Both the position numbers and the translations under genes were made by a program. A DNA stretch of 64,000 nt from Yoonia sediminilitoris (GTDB lineage: Bacteria; Pseudomonadota; Alphaproteobacteria; Rhodobacterales; Rhodobacteraceae), in assembly GCF_003058085.1 (NCBI RefSeq), contig NZ_QBUD01000002.1, positions 620,001 to 684,000 on the forward strand, in the 5' to 3' direction. The notes under the pieces are model-generated. The model made no database searches and was not told where the DNA came from. It was given only the letters and a program-made list of their open reading frames with translations. This document shows, piece by piece, positions 33,412 through 42,005 of this stretch. Numbering within the stretch: position 1 is the first letter of the stretch; each line of letters opens with the position of its first letter.

Positions 33412-35652
33412 ATGGATCACTTTGATATCGTACATGCCGCAGACCCGCGATTTCGCGGTGGCACAGCATCTGCCTTGCGCACAGAAATTGTCGCTGCCCA
33501 TCGATGGGGCCTGAAATCCGCATTGTTGCCGTATCACGGAATGAAGGAACGCCCCTGCTACGGATTTGCCCCGCGTGTGCAGGCTGCGGTTGCGGCGCTC
33601 GATTTCCCGATGTTGTCCTACGATGCGCAGGCGACCTGTGAAATCCTGCTCGCGCATCATCCGTTCGTGTTCCAGAATTTACCGCTGCAACGTCCGCGGC
33701 TACAGCCCCGCAAGGTTGTCGCCGTGCTGCACCACCCGCCACTTGATGGGCGCCATCACCCGCAGTACGACACTGAAAAGTTGATTGCCGCACTCGAGGC
33801 GAGCTATTGCGCCCCGGTTTTTCTGGCCCCCGTCGGGCCAATTGTGCGGCAACAGTTGCTTGAAATCGGGGTATCGGCAGAACGCATCGTCCGGCACGAT
33901 TTCCTGAACATCGTGGATGAAACAGAATGGCCCGCCCGCACCAGACCAGCGCCGGTTGATCAAGTGGTTATTGGAAGGCATTCGCGCAAAGACCCGCTGA
34001 AATGGCCGGATGATGCAACTGACTGTCAAGCCGCCTATCCGGTTGCCGATAACATCACGATCCGCATTCTGGGCGAGGCGTACCTGCCCCAAGGGATGGA
34101 ATGGCCGCGCAACATGTATGTTCAGGAATTCACAGAAACGGGCGTGGCCGACTTTCTGGCCGGGCTGGATTTCTACGTCTATTTCCATTCCAGCCGCTGG
34201 GTTGAAGCATTTGGTTTGGCCATCGCAGAGGCCATGGCCTCTGGGCTTGTGGTTATCCTCCCACCCCGATTTCGGCAGCTTTTCGGTGATGGCGCAGTCT
34301 ATGCCCACCCTGACGAGGTGATGTCGGTCATTGATCGTTTCAGGGCCCAACCCGACGATTACCGCAGACAGAGCCTTGCTGCACGCCGCATTGTGCATAC
34401 ACATTATGCGATCAAATCCTATGGTAAGCGCATGCAGGAACTGGCTGAAGATATCGGCGCGCGCTTGCCCTATCCGCTGCGATTGAAAAGCGTCGACACG
34501 CCGCCGCCTGCCGTCACGACACAGGCCAAAATGCCTGCGGGACCTGCGCGTACCCGTGTGTTGATGGTGGCCAGCAATGGCATCGGGCTTGGCCATGTCA
34601 CCCGCCTGATGGCCATCGCGAAACATTTGCCCGACTGGATCGAACCTGTTTTCCTGACCCTGTCGCTCGCCACAAGCATCGTCCGCAAGGCAGGTTATAG
34701 CGCGGATTACATCCCGTCCTTTGGCAAATCGGGCGTAACAGAAAGTTCTTGGAACGACGTTTTTGCGCTGGAACTGTTGGCGGCATTGGATGCCACGGGC
34801 GCGCAAGGGGTCGTATTTGACAGCAATCACCCGTTTCCGGGCCTGATGACAGTGCTGAACAAACGCACGGATTTGTCATGGGTCTGGGTCCGGCGCGGGC
34901 TATGGCAGCCACACCACAAGCTTGACCCCGGCATCGAAAAGTCATTCGATCTGGTCCTTGAACCCGGCGAGATGGCCCGTGACCACGACCACGGACCGAC
35001 AGCGCAACTGCGCGGGGCGCTTCGCGTCGGACCGGTCCTGTTGGTTGAACCCGGCGAGGCACTGGACAGGGAAGCTGCGGCGGCGGCTCTTGATCTTGAT
35101 CCCAAGAGGTGCAACGTCGCCGTACAGCTTGGGTCGCGCCAGAATATGGATTTCGCGCAGCTGCGCGCGCAGATTGCCAATAGCCTTTTGCAGCAGGATG
35201 TCAGCGCCATCGAAATCGTGAACCCGCTGGCCAAAAAGGACGATGGGATGGGCCTGCCGCAAAGGCAGATCTACCCTCTGGCCCGTTACGGAAGCGCCAT
35301 TGATCTGCTGATCACAACGGCGGGCTACAACGGGTTTCATGAAAGTGTTTATGGGGGCATCCCAACATTATTCGTACCCAATGAAGCACCCGAGATGGAT
35401 CATCAACATGTGCGCGCGCATTTCGCAGCTGTCAGCGGGCTGGCGGCGTGCATCCGCAACAGCGACGCACCAAGGCTGGACGCCACGCTTGGTCCCTGCC
35501 TGACAGCGGATTTCCGTGCGCAGGTCAAAGCTGCGGCAGGCGACTTGCCCTATGAAAGCGGCGGACGACAGGCCGCCGTGGCCATCGCCGAACAACTGGC
35601 ATCAGTGCGCACCAACCGCCCACTCGGGCTTGCACTTGCCCGCAGCGGATAG
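33412..35652 (+). CDS. Double glycosyltransferase: GT4-like and GT28-like halves
   Basis: A 746-residue cytoplasmic protein with two GT-B halves. Residues 1-370 look like a GT4 glycosyltransferase, with VVIGRHSRKDPLKWPD and the donor-site SRWVEAFGLAIAEAMASG motif (E-x7-E). From about 380, TRVLMVASNGIGLGHVTRLM starts a second Rossmann domain like MurG/UDP-glycosyltransferases (GT28), with DLLITTAGYNGFHESVYGGIPTLFVP near the end. Such a fusion could add two sugars in sequence; the acceptor is unknown. It lies 39 bases after the lipoprotein gene. The first half lacks a clear acceptor-binding GGxxR-type start, reading RFRGGTASAL. Confidence 0.78.
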   Translation: MDHFDIVHAADPRFRGGTASALRTEIVAAHRWGLKSALLPYHGMKERPCYGFAPRVQAAVAALDFPMLSYDAQATCEILLAHHPFVFQNLPLQRPRLQPRKVVAVLHHPPLDGRHHPQYDTEKLIAALEASYCAPVFLAPVGPIVRQQLLEIGVSAERIVRHDFLNIVDETEWPARTRPAPVDQVVIGRHSRKDPLKWPDDATDCQAAYPVADNITIRILGEAYLPQGMEWPRNMYVQEFTETGVADFLAGLDFYVYFHSSRWVEAFGLAIAEAMASGLVVILPPRFRQLFGDGAVYAHPDEVMSVIDRFRAQPDDYRRQSLAARRIVHTHYAIKSYGKRMQELAEDIGARLPYPLRLKSVDTPPPAVTTQAKMPAGPARTRVLMVASNGIGLGHVTRLMAIAKHLPDWIEPVFLTLSLATSIVRKAGYSADYIPSFGKSGVTESSWNDVFALELLAALDATGAQGVVFDSNHPFPGLMTVLNKRTDLSWVWVRRGLWQPHHKLDPGIEKSFDLVLEPGEMARDHDHGPTAQLRGALRVGPVLLVEPGEALDREAAAAALDLDPKRCNVAVQLGSRQNMDFAQLRAQIANSLLQQDVSAIEIVNPLAKKDDGMGLPQRQIYPLARYGSAIDLLITTAGYNGFHESVYGGIPTLFVPNEAPEMDHQHVRAHFAAVSGLAACIRNSDAPRLDATLGPCLTADFRAQVKAAAGDLPYESGGRQAAVAIAEQLASVRTNRPLGLALARSG

Positions 35653-35696
35653 GGCGGACACTAGCCAAATCGGAAAACCGGCCTTTATCGCGCTAG

Positions 35697-35728
35697 ATGA
35701 TCCAGGTTTTTAGCAAAACGCTCTAGCG
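35697..35728. repeat. Short dispersed element, copy A, with flanking inverted repeat
   Basis: The stretch beginning ATGATCCAGGTTTTTAGC and ending AAAACGCTCTAGCG is about 25 of 32 bases identical to 58320-58351. Here it is bracketed by perfect 8-base arms GCGCTAGA (35690-35697) and TCTAGCGC (35722-35729), and it covers the end of the dehydrogenase gene. It may serve as a terminator between the convergent genes. Confidence 0.4.
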
Positions 35729-36625
35729 CAGCTTTGCCGGAAACCCGTCCGCGCGCAGGTCGGTTCCCAGCATATCTTCCAGCAGTTTGACGACCATTGG
35801 CGATTGTGCCTCTGCGCCATAGGCCGCGCGTGCGGCGATATAGCTTTGGCGCGTTGCCCCGGCAAGGTCGAGTGGCACTTCGAATTCGCGGCCGAAATCC
35901 ATCGCAAACCCCAAATCCTTGAGTACAAGATCCATGTTAAAGCCGATGTCATAGGATCCGTTCAGCACCAGCGCACCTTCGGTTTCATGCACAAAGGAAT
36001 TGCCCGATGATGCCTTGATCGCGTGCCAGGCCTGCCCCAAATCCAACCCGCCGCGTTTGGCCAGCATCAGCGCTTCGCCACAGGCTTTCAGATGAATGAA
36101 GGCCAGCATGTTCGTGATGACCTTGATGATCGCTGCCGACCCAAGCGGGCCGATGTGAAATACTTGATCGCCCATGGCTTCAAGCGCGGGCAGATGCAGG
36201 TCGAACAGGTCCTGATCACCGCCTGCCAACATGGTGATCTTGCCTTGTGCGGCCAGATGTACGCCGCCGGTCACAGGCAGTTCCATCATCCGTACTTCAT
36301 GGGACGCCGCAAGTGCCGCCATGGCCAGCACATCATCGCGGCTGAGCGTTGACATCTCGATCCAGTTTGCACCGGCTTGCATCGCGGGCAGAATTTCCAA
36401 CAGGACTGTGCGTGTCACAGCTGGCGACGGCAGGCAGGTGATCACATGATCGACCGACGCGGCAACTTCTGCAGGGGTATCGGCCCAGATGGCCCCCGCG
36501 TCCAGTAGTGCGCCGGCGTTGCCCTTGTCTAGGTCCGTCACCGTGACGGCAAATCCCCCCTTGAGCAAACAGGCCGCGCAGTTAGCCCCCAGATTGCCCA
36601 GTCCAATATAGCCGTAGTGCATCAT
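35723..36625 (-). CDS. NAD(P)-dependent beta-hydroxyacid dehydrogenase (3-HIBDH family)
   Basis: A 300-residue oxidoreductase. GYIGLGNLGANCA is the Rossmann glycine motif, DLDKGNA at 31-37 the cofactor loop (Asp favouring NAD), ELPVTGGVHLAAQGKIT at 115-131 the substrate loop, and Lys168 in SAAIIKVITN the catalytic Lys. Family members oxidise 3-hydroxyisobutyrate, tartronate semialdehyde, sulfolactaldehyde and similar; the substrate here cannot be told. It follows the MttB-family gene by 6 bases, the mttB-like stop lying in its ribosome-site region (AGGGATCG), so they form one operon. The preferred start has two adjacent ATGs (36625, 36622). Confidence 0.88.
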   Translation of the reverse strand: MMHYGYIGLGNLGANCAACLLKGGFAVTVTDLDKGNAGALLDAGAIWADTPAEVAASVDHVITCLPSPAVTRTVLLEILPAMQAGANWIEMSTLSRDDVLAMAALAASHEVRMMELPVTGGVHLAAQGKITMLAGGDQDLFDLHLPALEAMGDQVFHIGPLGSAAIIKVITNMLAFIHLKACGEALMLAKRGGLDLGQAWHAIKASSGNSFVHETEGALVLNGSYDIGFNMDLVLKDLGFAMDFGREFEVPLDLAGATRQSYIAARAAYGAEAQSPMVVKLLEDMLGTDLRADGFPAKLR

Positions 36626-36631
36626 CGATCC

Positions 36632-38158
36632 CTAGTTGAAGTAAATGTTGTAGTCCGCGCGGATCGCCGCATCAAGCGCGGGGTCAATCTGGTGATTAGC
36701 CTTGGCCAGAATGTCATTCTTGCGCGCGATGGCCTTGTCCAGCAGCATCGGCCTATCGGCTTCGCCCCATTCCTTGGGGCTCATCCGGTTGCCAAGGGTC
36801 GGATAGATATATTCGGTCTGCATCAGTTTCAGGGTCTGGTCGGACCCCAGATAATGGCCGGGACCGTCCAGACAGACAGACTTCATCGCTTCAATCGAGG
36901 TGCTGTCGGCGGTCACGTCAATCCCCCGGACGGCGCGCAAGACCTGCCCCAAAACATCGTCGCCCAGCACCAGCGATTCCAGACAGAAGCCCAACAGGGA
37001 AGCGTGCATCCCGGCAGCCTCGTAAACCATATTCAGCCCCGAAAGCCCCGCCATGACATTGGTAATCCCGGTTTCCCATCCGGCCTGCATATCGGGCAGT
37101 TTGCTGTCGGATATTCCTGCCGCCGCCCCGCCGGGCAGGTCGTAGAAACGGTGCATCTGGGCGCAGCCTGCTGTCAGCAACGCCTGCTCAGACGATCCGC
37201 CGGACATGGCACCAGTGCGCAGATCAGACACAAATGGCCAAGTGCCAAAGACCGCCGGATGCCCCGGCGCCAGCGCATTGACATAGACAACGCCCGCCAG
37301 ACATTCGGCCACCGCCTGCACAATCGCCAGCGCAATCGGGGCAGGGGCTGTTGCCCCGGCCTGCCCCGCGGACAGCAGCAAAACCGGCATGCCGGCCCTG
37401 ATGCAATGTTCCATTGCGATACAGCTTTCTTCGGCAAATTTCATCGGCGGGACTACAAAACAATTCGAATTCGAAATAAAAGGTCGCGCGCGGTAGGTCG
37501 CCTCATCGCCTGCAAGGCGATGGATCATGTCCATGCAGGGGGCCACGTGGCTGGGGTCACTGAAGGACGTGCCGATATGTTTTGTCGTGCCCGCCACGCT
37601 GGCGTAGATCGTGTTAAGATCCAGTTCCAGATTGTCTGTGATATCACGCGCGACCATCGCCCGCTGAAAGAAATGCACATTATCAAGCGCATGGGTGATG
37701 CGGGCGGCATCATGTAAATCCTGTGCTGTGCTTTCGCGGTAGGTATTGGTTTCAAGATCAACCACATGAACCGCTGCACCTGCCGTCCCGAAATGCACCC
37801 GCGTACCTGACAAAAGCAGGTCATGCTTTGGATCCCGTCCATGCAATGTGATGTTGCGCGCGGCAAGGGCCAGCATATCTTCGACCAATGCGCGGGGGAA
37901 ACGCAGACGGCCATCATCGCCCAGAACTGCGCCGGCCCTCGTCATGATTTCTATTCCCGAAGGGGGCGCCTGCGACAGGCCAATCTGTTCCAGCGCATCA
38001 AGAGCGGCGCCATGAATACACAGCACATCTGCATCCGACAGGGGCTTGTACTGACCGCCGGAAAGCCCCGCGCGAACCGGGCGCACATTGTCGGCCAAAG
38101 GGGCACTGCGCAGTGCCACCCGCGCCGCTCGACCTCCGGTGCGTCTGATTGATCCCAT
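36632..38158 (-). CDS. Trimethylamine methyltransferase (MttB) family protein, non-Pyl type
   Basis: A 508-residue TIM-barrel corrinoid-dependent methyltransferase family member (COG5598 type). It shows the family's N-terminal RAGLSGGQYKPLSDAD, central FHFGTAGAAV-like strand (VHFGTAGAAVHVVD), SNSNCFVVPPMKF, MPVLLLSAGQAGATAPA and the C-terminal IYPTLGNRMSPKEW. There is no in-frame TAG within the body, so it is the pyrrolysine-free type, which includes glycine betaine demethylases. The ATG at 38158 has GGAGGTG 5 bases upstream and was preferred over 38206. No corrinoid protein or activase gene is near. It is divergent from the LysR gene across a palindrome. Confidence 0.88.
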   Translation of the reverse strand: MGSIRRTGGRAARVALRSAPLADNVRPVRAGLSGGQYKPLSDADVLCIHGAALDALEQIGLSQAPPSGIEIMTRAGAVLGDDGRLRFPRALVEDMLALAARNITLHGRDPKHDLLLSGTRVHFGTAGAAVHVVDLETNTYRESTAQDLHDAARITHALDNVHFFQRAMVARDITDNLELDLNTIYASVAGTTKHIGTSFSDPSHVAPCMDMIHRLAGDEATYRARPFISNSNCFVVPPMKFAEESCIAMEHCIRAGMPVLLLSAGQAGATAPAPIALAIVQAVAECLAGVVYVNALAPGHPAVFGTWPFVSDLRTGAMSGGSSEQALLTAGCAQMHRFYDLPGGAAAGISDSKLPDMQAGWETGITNVMAGLSGLNMVYEAAGMHASLLGFCLESLVLGDDVLGQVLRAVRGIDVTADSTSIEAMKSVCLDGPGHYLGSDQTLKLMQTEYIYPTLGNRMSPKEWGEADRPMLLDKAIARKNDILAKANHQIDPALDAAIRADYNIYFN

Positions 38159-38226
38159 GATGACACCTCCTGCAGCATGTAAAAAAGAGTGCTGAGAATT
38201 TTCCATTAGATCAATTCGCCATTCCG

Positions 38227-38232
38227 TATAAT
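38227..38232 (+). promoter_or_regulatory. Possible -10 element TATAAT
   Basis: A perfect TATAAT lies in the divergent gap, 35 bases before the LysR start and just upstream of the palindrome. No good -35 is seen at 16-18 bases; its complement also gives TATTAT for the opposite strand, so it could serve either gene. Confidence 0.35.
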
Positions 38233-38234
38233 AT

Positions 38235-38253
38235 TAATCGGCATATCCGATTA
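38235..38253. promoter_or_regulatory. Perfect palindrome, probable LysR-type operator
   Basis: TAATCGG-CATAT-CCGATTA, 7-base arms around 5 bases, fits the T-N11-A form of LysR-family binding sites (ATCGG..CCGAT). It lies between the divergent mttB-like and LysR genes, immediately before the LysR ribosome site (GAGGGAG, 38254-38260), so binding would repress lysR itself and could activate the methyltransferase operon. Confidence 0.6.
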
Positions 38254-38266
38254 GAGGGAGTCTGGC

Positions 38267-39169
38267 GTGCAGATTGAATTGATCGAAACATTTCTGGACT
38301 TGTGCGAAACCAAGAGCTTCAATCAGACTGCGGACCGGCTGAACATCACCCAGTCAACGGTATCGGGGCGTATCAAATCACTGGAACAGACCATCGGCCG
38401 TCGCTTGTTCCGGCGGTCCCGTTCGGGCACGTCGCTAACGGTTGATGGGCTGCGGTTTGAGCCACATGCCCGCAGTCTGCGGCATTCATGGAACACAGCA
38501 CTGCAAGCGACGCGCAACAGTGGGCCGTCGGGCGTGTCGATGCGTATAGGGCTTCAACATGATCTGGTCGGGTTGGGGTTTGATCGCCTGATTGCGGATT
38601 GCCGGGCTGCCATGCCGGACACTGCGTTTTACTTCGAAGGGGACTATTCGTCGCAAATGTGTGCCGATCTGGCGCGGGGGACACAGGACCTTGCGGTGCT
38701 TTATTCACCGCAGACCCATCCCGACATCTTTTGTGAAGCAGTGGCCGAAACGCACTATGTGATGGTATCCACACGGTTTCAAAACCGTACCGAAATTGCT
38801 CCGGACAGCTACATCCTCGGTAATTTCGCGCCCGCATTTGCTCTGACCCATGCGACGCTTTTACCTGAACTCTCGGCCGTGCCGCTGTCAGTCGGACAAA
38901 ACGCAGCGATGCTGGATTTGCTCATGTCGATGAACGCGACGGGATACGTGCTCGCCCATTCCGCCAAGGCCCTTGTGGATGCCGGGCATTGCACATTGGT
39001 ACAAGGTGCCCCCCGCATCACCCAGCCTGTCTATGCCGGTGTGAACCTGCGCAACAGACACCGGACGCCTTACAAGCGATTGCAAAAAATCTTGCGGTCG
39101 CATTTTTCCGGTTGGGGCGCCGACGCGTCCCTGAAAGATACAGTTGCTAGGACTGTTCAAAAAGGCTGA
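38267..39169 (+). CDS. LysR family transcriptional regulator
   Basis: A 300-residue regulator. The N-terminal winged helix-turn-helix (residues 1-60) has FLDLCETKSFNQTADRLNIT and STVSGRIKSLEQTIGRRLF, standard for LysR. The rest is the effector-binding domain, with GLQHDLVGLGF at its start. The GTG at 38267 has GAGGGAG 6 bases upstream. Divergent orientation and the palindrome in the shared gap suggest it controls the mttB-like/dehydrogenase operon; the inducer is unknown. Its 3' end overlaps the convergent small gene by 23 bases. Confidence 0.92.
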   Translation: MQIELIETFLDLCETKSFNQTADRLNITQSTVSGRIKSLEQTIGRRLFRRSRSGTSLTVDGLRFEPHARSLRHSWNTALQATRNSGPSGVSMRIGLQHDLVGLGFDRLIADCRAAMPDTAFYFEGDYSSQMCADLARGTQDLAVLYSPQTHPDIFCEAVAETHYVMVSTRFQNRTEIAPDSYILGNFAPAFALTHATLLPELSAVPLSVGQNAAMLDLLMSMNATGYVLAHSAKALVDAGHCTLVQGAPRITQPVYAGVNLRNRHRTPYKRLQKILRSHFSGWGADASLKDTVARTVQKG

Positions 39170-39446
39170 CATCATCCGTTTGATCGTAGCCCAGCGGCTT
39201 GGTCCGGACGTGACGCACCTGCCTGTCCTCCCAATATTCCGGGTCATTGACGATTTCACGGGGGAGCTTGTCCCGGCGCAGGACGCGCGAATGCACTGCC
39301 TTGATTTCGACCTCTGCCTCGCTGCCGCGGCGTGACCAGCTTTGCCGCAGGAAACCGTCGCGCAAAAACGCCTCGCGCTCCTGCAATCGTTTCATATCTT
39401 CGCGCACAAGCGCGAGTTCGTCAGCCGGATGGAGGTTACTTTGCAT
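39147..39446 (-). CDS. Conserved-looking hypothetical protein, 99 residues
   Basis: A small, charged, probably helical cytoplasmic protein. An N-terminal coiled-coil-like stretch (DELALVREDMKRLQEREAFLRD) is followed by a beta-rich part (AEVEIKAVHSRVLRRDKLP). No known family is recognised. It lies 56 bases beyond the Trm112-like gene on the same strand and overlaps the LysR 3' end by 23 bases. The codon choice is like its neighbours, supporting a real gene. Confidence 0.65.
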   Translation of the reverse strand: MQSNLHPADELALVREDMKRLQEREAFLRDGFLRQSWSRRGSEAEVEIKAVHSRVLRRDKLPREIVNDPEYWEDRQVRHVRTKPLGYDQTDDVSLFEQS

Positions 39447-39502
39447 CTGAATCCTTCCTGTACCCCTTGGTGCAGAAGAACCGTAAAAACCTGAACAAAG
39501 AT

Positions 39503-39682
39503 TTAATCCAGTTTGCGCGCCTCATCGACCAGCATCACAGGGATGCCATTGCGGATTGGAAAGGCAAGCCTCGCAGGCTTTGACACCAGTTCCTGTTTTT
39601 CCGCGTCATAGGTCAGGGTGGCCTGTGTCATCGGACAGACAAGCGCCTCGAGCATTTTGGGATCGACTTGCGTTTCGCTCAT
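39503..39682 (-). CDS. Trm112/UPF0434-family protein
   Basis: A 59-residue protein: start [19 protein letters not shown], then [15 protein letters not shown], the signature of Trm112-like YcaR/UPF0434 proteins. Of the usual zinc cysteines only one (Cys17) is left, as in many alphaproteobacterial members. These proteins are thought to serve as partners of methyltransferases or in lipid A metabolism; the role here is not known. The ATG at 39682 overlaps the TGA of the LON-domain gene by 4 bases (ATGA). Confidence 0.85.
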   Translation of the reverse strand: MSETQVDPKMLEALVCPMTQATLTYDAEKQELVSKPARLAFPIRNGIPVMLVDEARKLD

Positions 39683-40320
39683 TGCATCATTTCCTCGCCT
39701 GATCCCCCGCGCAGGGAAAATTCGATCAGCGTGGTCAGGGTTTCGCGCCGTGTGGACAAGGATGGTGCCTCGAGCAGGGCCTGTTTGTCCTCGGGCTCAA
39801 ACGGGCACAGCATCGACAGCGAATTGATCAACAACTCATCATCCGCCTCGCTCAGGCTGTCCCAATCGGTCGAGAGTCCGCGATCCTCGAAAAACCGGTT
39901 CAGGGCCGACATAAAGGCCGGGCGGTCAAATTCTGGGTCCTTTTCACAGGTGCCGAGGTCACGGTCAAAGCCGTCCCAGTTTACCTTGCAGCGGCGGTAT
40001 GGGGTGAATCCTTCGACCTCTTCCACGATCCGAAAGCGCGAGGCCCCCGACAAGGTGACCATATAACGGCCGTCTTCGGTCTCCGAAAAGGCAGTCAATT
40101 TGCCGGCACATCCGATTGTATGCAATTTACCGGACTGGCCCGGTGCGTCGTAGGGCTGCACCATCCCGATTAACCGGGAAGAAGTTTTCAACACATCATC
40201 TAGCATCGCAAGATAGCGCGGCTCAAACAAATGCAGCGGCAAACGCGAGCGCGGCAGAAGCAGCGCGCCCGGCAAGGGAAACACAGGAAGTGTGTCTGGC
40301 AGGTCGGTGGATGAAATCAT
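39679..40320 (-). CDS. LON peptidase substrate-binding domain protein
   Basis: A 213-residue protein consisting only of the Lon N-terminal (substrate-binding) domain: [26 protein letters not shown] at the start, IGMVQPYD, and [30 protein letters not shown]. It lacks AAA+ and protease domains, as in the stand-alone YcbC-type members. It lies between the CnoX-like gene (27 bases upstream) and the Trm112-like gene (4-base overlap), the order often seen in Rhodobacteraceae. Confidence 0.9.
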   Translation of the reverse strand: MISSTDLPDTLPVFPLPGALLLPRSRLPLHLFEPRYLAMLDDVLKTSSRLIGMVQPYDAPGQSGKLHTIGCAGKLTAFSETEDGRYMVTLSGASRFRIVEEVEGFTPYRRCKVNWDGFDRDLGTCEKDPEFDRPAFMSALNRFFEDRGLSTDWDSLSEADDELLINSLSMLCPFEPEDKQALLEAPSLSTRRETLTTLIEFSLRGGSGEEMMQ

Positions 40321-40347
40321 AGCAAGTTATTTAGCCCGCAGGTTTGA

Positions 40348-41256
40348 TCAGGCAAATATAAGTGACGACAATTTGCGCCGGCCGTTCAGCACAACCGGGT
40401 CCTTGGCATCAAGCGCATCAAAGATGGTGAAAAGCTGGGTCTTGGCTGCACCATCGTTCCAGTCCCTGTCGCGCCGGAAAAGCTCCAGTAGCTCGGCGAC
40501 AGCTTCTTCGACTTTGCCATTGGCGTGCAGGGCGGTCGCAAGATCAAATCGGGCCTGATGGTTGTCGGGCTCTGCGGCCACTGTGTCCTGTAATTCCGCA
40601 ACGGGCCCTGCATTGGCCGCTTCACGGGAAAGCGTAATTTGCGCATGTGCCGCCTCAAGCGCTGCATGCGTGGAAATTTCCGCAGGGGCCCCGTTCAGGA
40701 TCGCTTCGGCCTGATCCACATCGCCCATTGCCAGATGAGACCGAACAAGCCCCGCATAGGCTGCCGGGTTGGCTGGTTCTTCCTGCAAGATCGCGGCAAA
40801 AGTTTCGGCGGCATCTGTTGCCGCGCCCTCGGCCAGCATTTGCTCTGCCGCCTCGATCGCTTCCGCCAGCCCTTCGGCTTCGGGATTGCCCGCAAGATCA
40901 GCGACCTTGTTTACAAAGGCTTCAATCTCGGACGGGGGCAAGGCGCCCTGAAATCCGTCAACCGGACGGCCCTGATAAAAGGCATAGACTGTCGGTATGG
41001 ACTGCACCTGCAATTGCCCGGCATAGACTTGGTTGGCGTCCACGTCGATCTTGACCATCTTGACCCGGCCACCCGCCTTTTGCACAGCGGCTTCCAATGC
41101 CGGACCCAGCGTTTTGCATGGCCCGCACCATTGCGCCCAGAAATCGACTATCACCGGGACAGTCTGGGATGCTTCGATCACGTCGGTCGCGAAACCGGCG
41201 TCAGATCCCTCAATCACCAGATCGGTTGCAGCCTTCGTATCGCCCAGTTCCAGCAT
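40348..41256 (-). CDS. Thioredoxin-TPR chaperedoxin, CnoX/YbbN-like
   Basis: A 302-residue cytoplasmic protein. The thioredoxin domain (about 20-125) has an active-site WCGPC (Cys44, Cys47) in VDFWAQWCGPCK; cis-Pro in SIPTVYAF. The C-terminal half (about 130-302) is TPR-like, ending LDALDAKDPVVLNGRRKLSSL, as in CnoX/YbbN. E. coli YbbN has lost one active Cys; here both are kept, so it may have redox activity. It heads the operon with the LON-domain and Trm112-like genes. Confidence 0.9.
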   Translation of the reverse strand: MLELGDTKAATDLVIEGSDAGFATDVIEASQTVPVIVDFWAQWCGPCKTLGPALEAAVQKAGGRVKMVKIDVDANQVYAGQLQVQSIPTVYAFYQGRPVDGFQGALPPSEIEAFVNKVADLAGNPEAEGLAEAIEAAEQMLAEGAATDAAETFAAILQEEPANPAAYAGLVRSHLAMGDVDQAEAILNGAPAEISTHAALEAAHAQITLSREAANAGPVAELQDTVAAEPDNHQARFDLATALHANGKVEEAVAELLELFRRDRDWNDGAAKTQLFTIFDALDAKDPVVLNGRRKLSSLIFA

Positions 41257-41366
41257 CGCTCAATTCTCCTATGTCTCAGGTTTGGGGCATATATGTGCCT
41301 TTCCAAGGCAAACGCCAAGGGGCAATGGCGCTTTACCATTTGGCATCACCGTCCTAGCTTTGACAA

Positions 41367-42005
41367 ATGACACAGGTTTTCATGACATTTGGTGATAGCA
41401 ACACCCACGGCACACCGCCAATGCCGGTCCGCGACAGCTACGGGCGGCTGCCCGCGGGGGTACGCTGGCCTACGGTTACTGATGCGGCACTCGGGCCCCA
41501 ATGGGCGCTGATCGAAGAAGGATTGCCCGGCCGCACGACCAATCGGAACTGTCCGGACATGGGGCCGCATATGAACGGGCAAACCGGCCTGCGGATCGCG
41601 CTGGAAAGCCACGGGCCAATTGATCTGCTGGTGGTGATGCTGGGCACCAATGACTTGCAGGCCAAATTCGGGGCAACAGCGCAGATGGTCACCGGCGGCA
41701 TGGCAAGTCTGCTCAGTATCGCGCACAGCACGGAATATCAGACCCGGCATGATGGATTTCAGATCCTGATGGTTTGCCCGCCGCCTGTGATCGAATGCGG
41801 CACATTCGGACGCGATTTTTATCTGGGGGCCAGCAAATCAGCGGACCTGCCAATGCACTATGCGGCGCTGGCAGACACATGGGGTGTGCATTTCCTGAAT
41901 GCGGGGCAATTCATAAAGGCCAGCCCGATTGATGGCGTGCATTTCGACGCGGACGCACATGTGGCTCTGGGCCACGCCATCGCAGACAAGATCGCAACCC
42001 TATGA
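41367..42005 (+). CDS. SGNH/GDSL hydrolase (arylesterase-like)
   Basis: A 212-residue hydrolase: block I FGDSNTHG with nucleophile Ser11, the oxyanion Gly in GLPGRTT, block III LGTNDL and block V DGVHFD carrying the catalytic Asp-His. The layout fits carbohydrate esterase/arylesterase members of about 210 residues. No signal peptide. Its stop overlaps the NUDIX gene start by 4 bases (ATGA). Confidence 0.88.
   Translation: MTQVFMTFGDSNTHGTPPMPVRDSYGRLPAGVRWPTVTDAALGPQWALIEEGLPGRTTNRNCPDMGPHMNGQTGLRIALESHGPIDLLVVMLGTNDLQAKFGATAQMVTGGMASLLSIAHSTEYQTRHDGFQILMVCPPPVIECGTFGRDFYLGASKSADLPMHYAALADTWGVHFLNAGQFIKASPIDGVHFDADAHVALGHAIADKIATL

Noticed and set aside
33700..34830. 376-codon minus-strand frame opposite the double glycosyltransferase
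   Set aside because: Antisense shadow; the plus strand has clear GT motifs.
36617..37717. 366-codon plus-strand frame opposite the MttB-family gene
   Set aside because: Antisense shadow of a well-supported gene; no motifs, no ribosome site.
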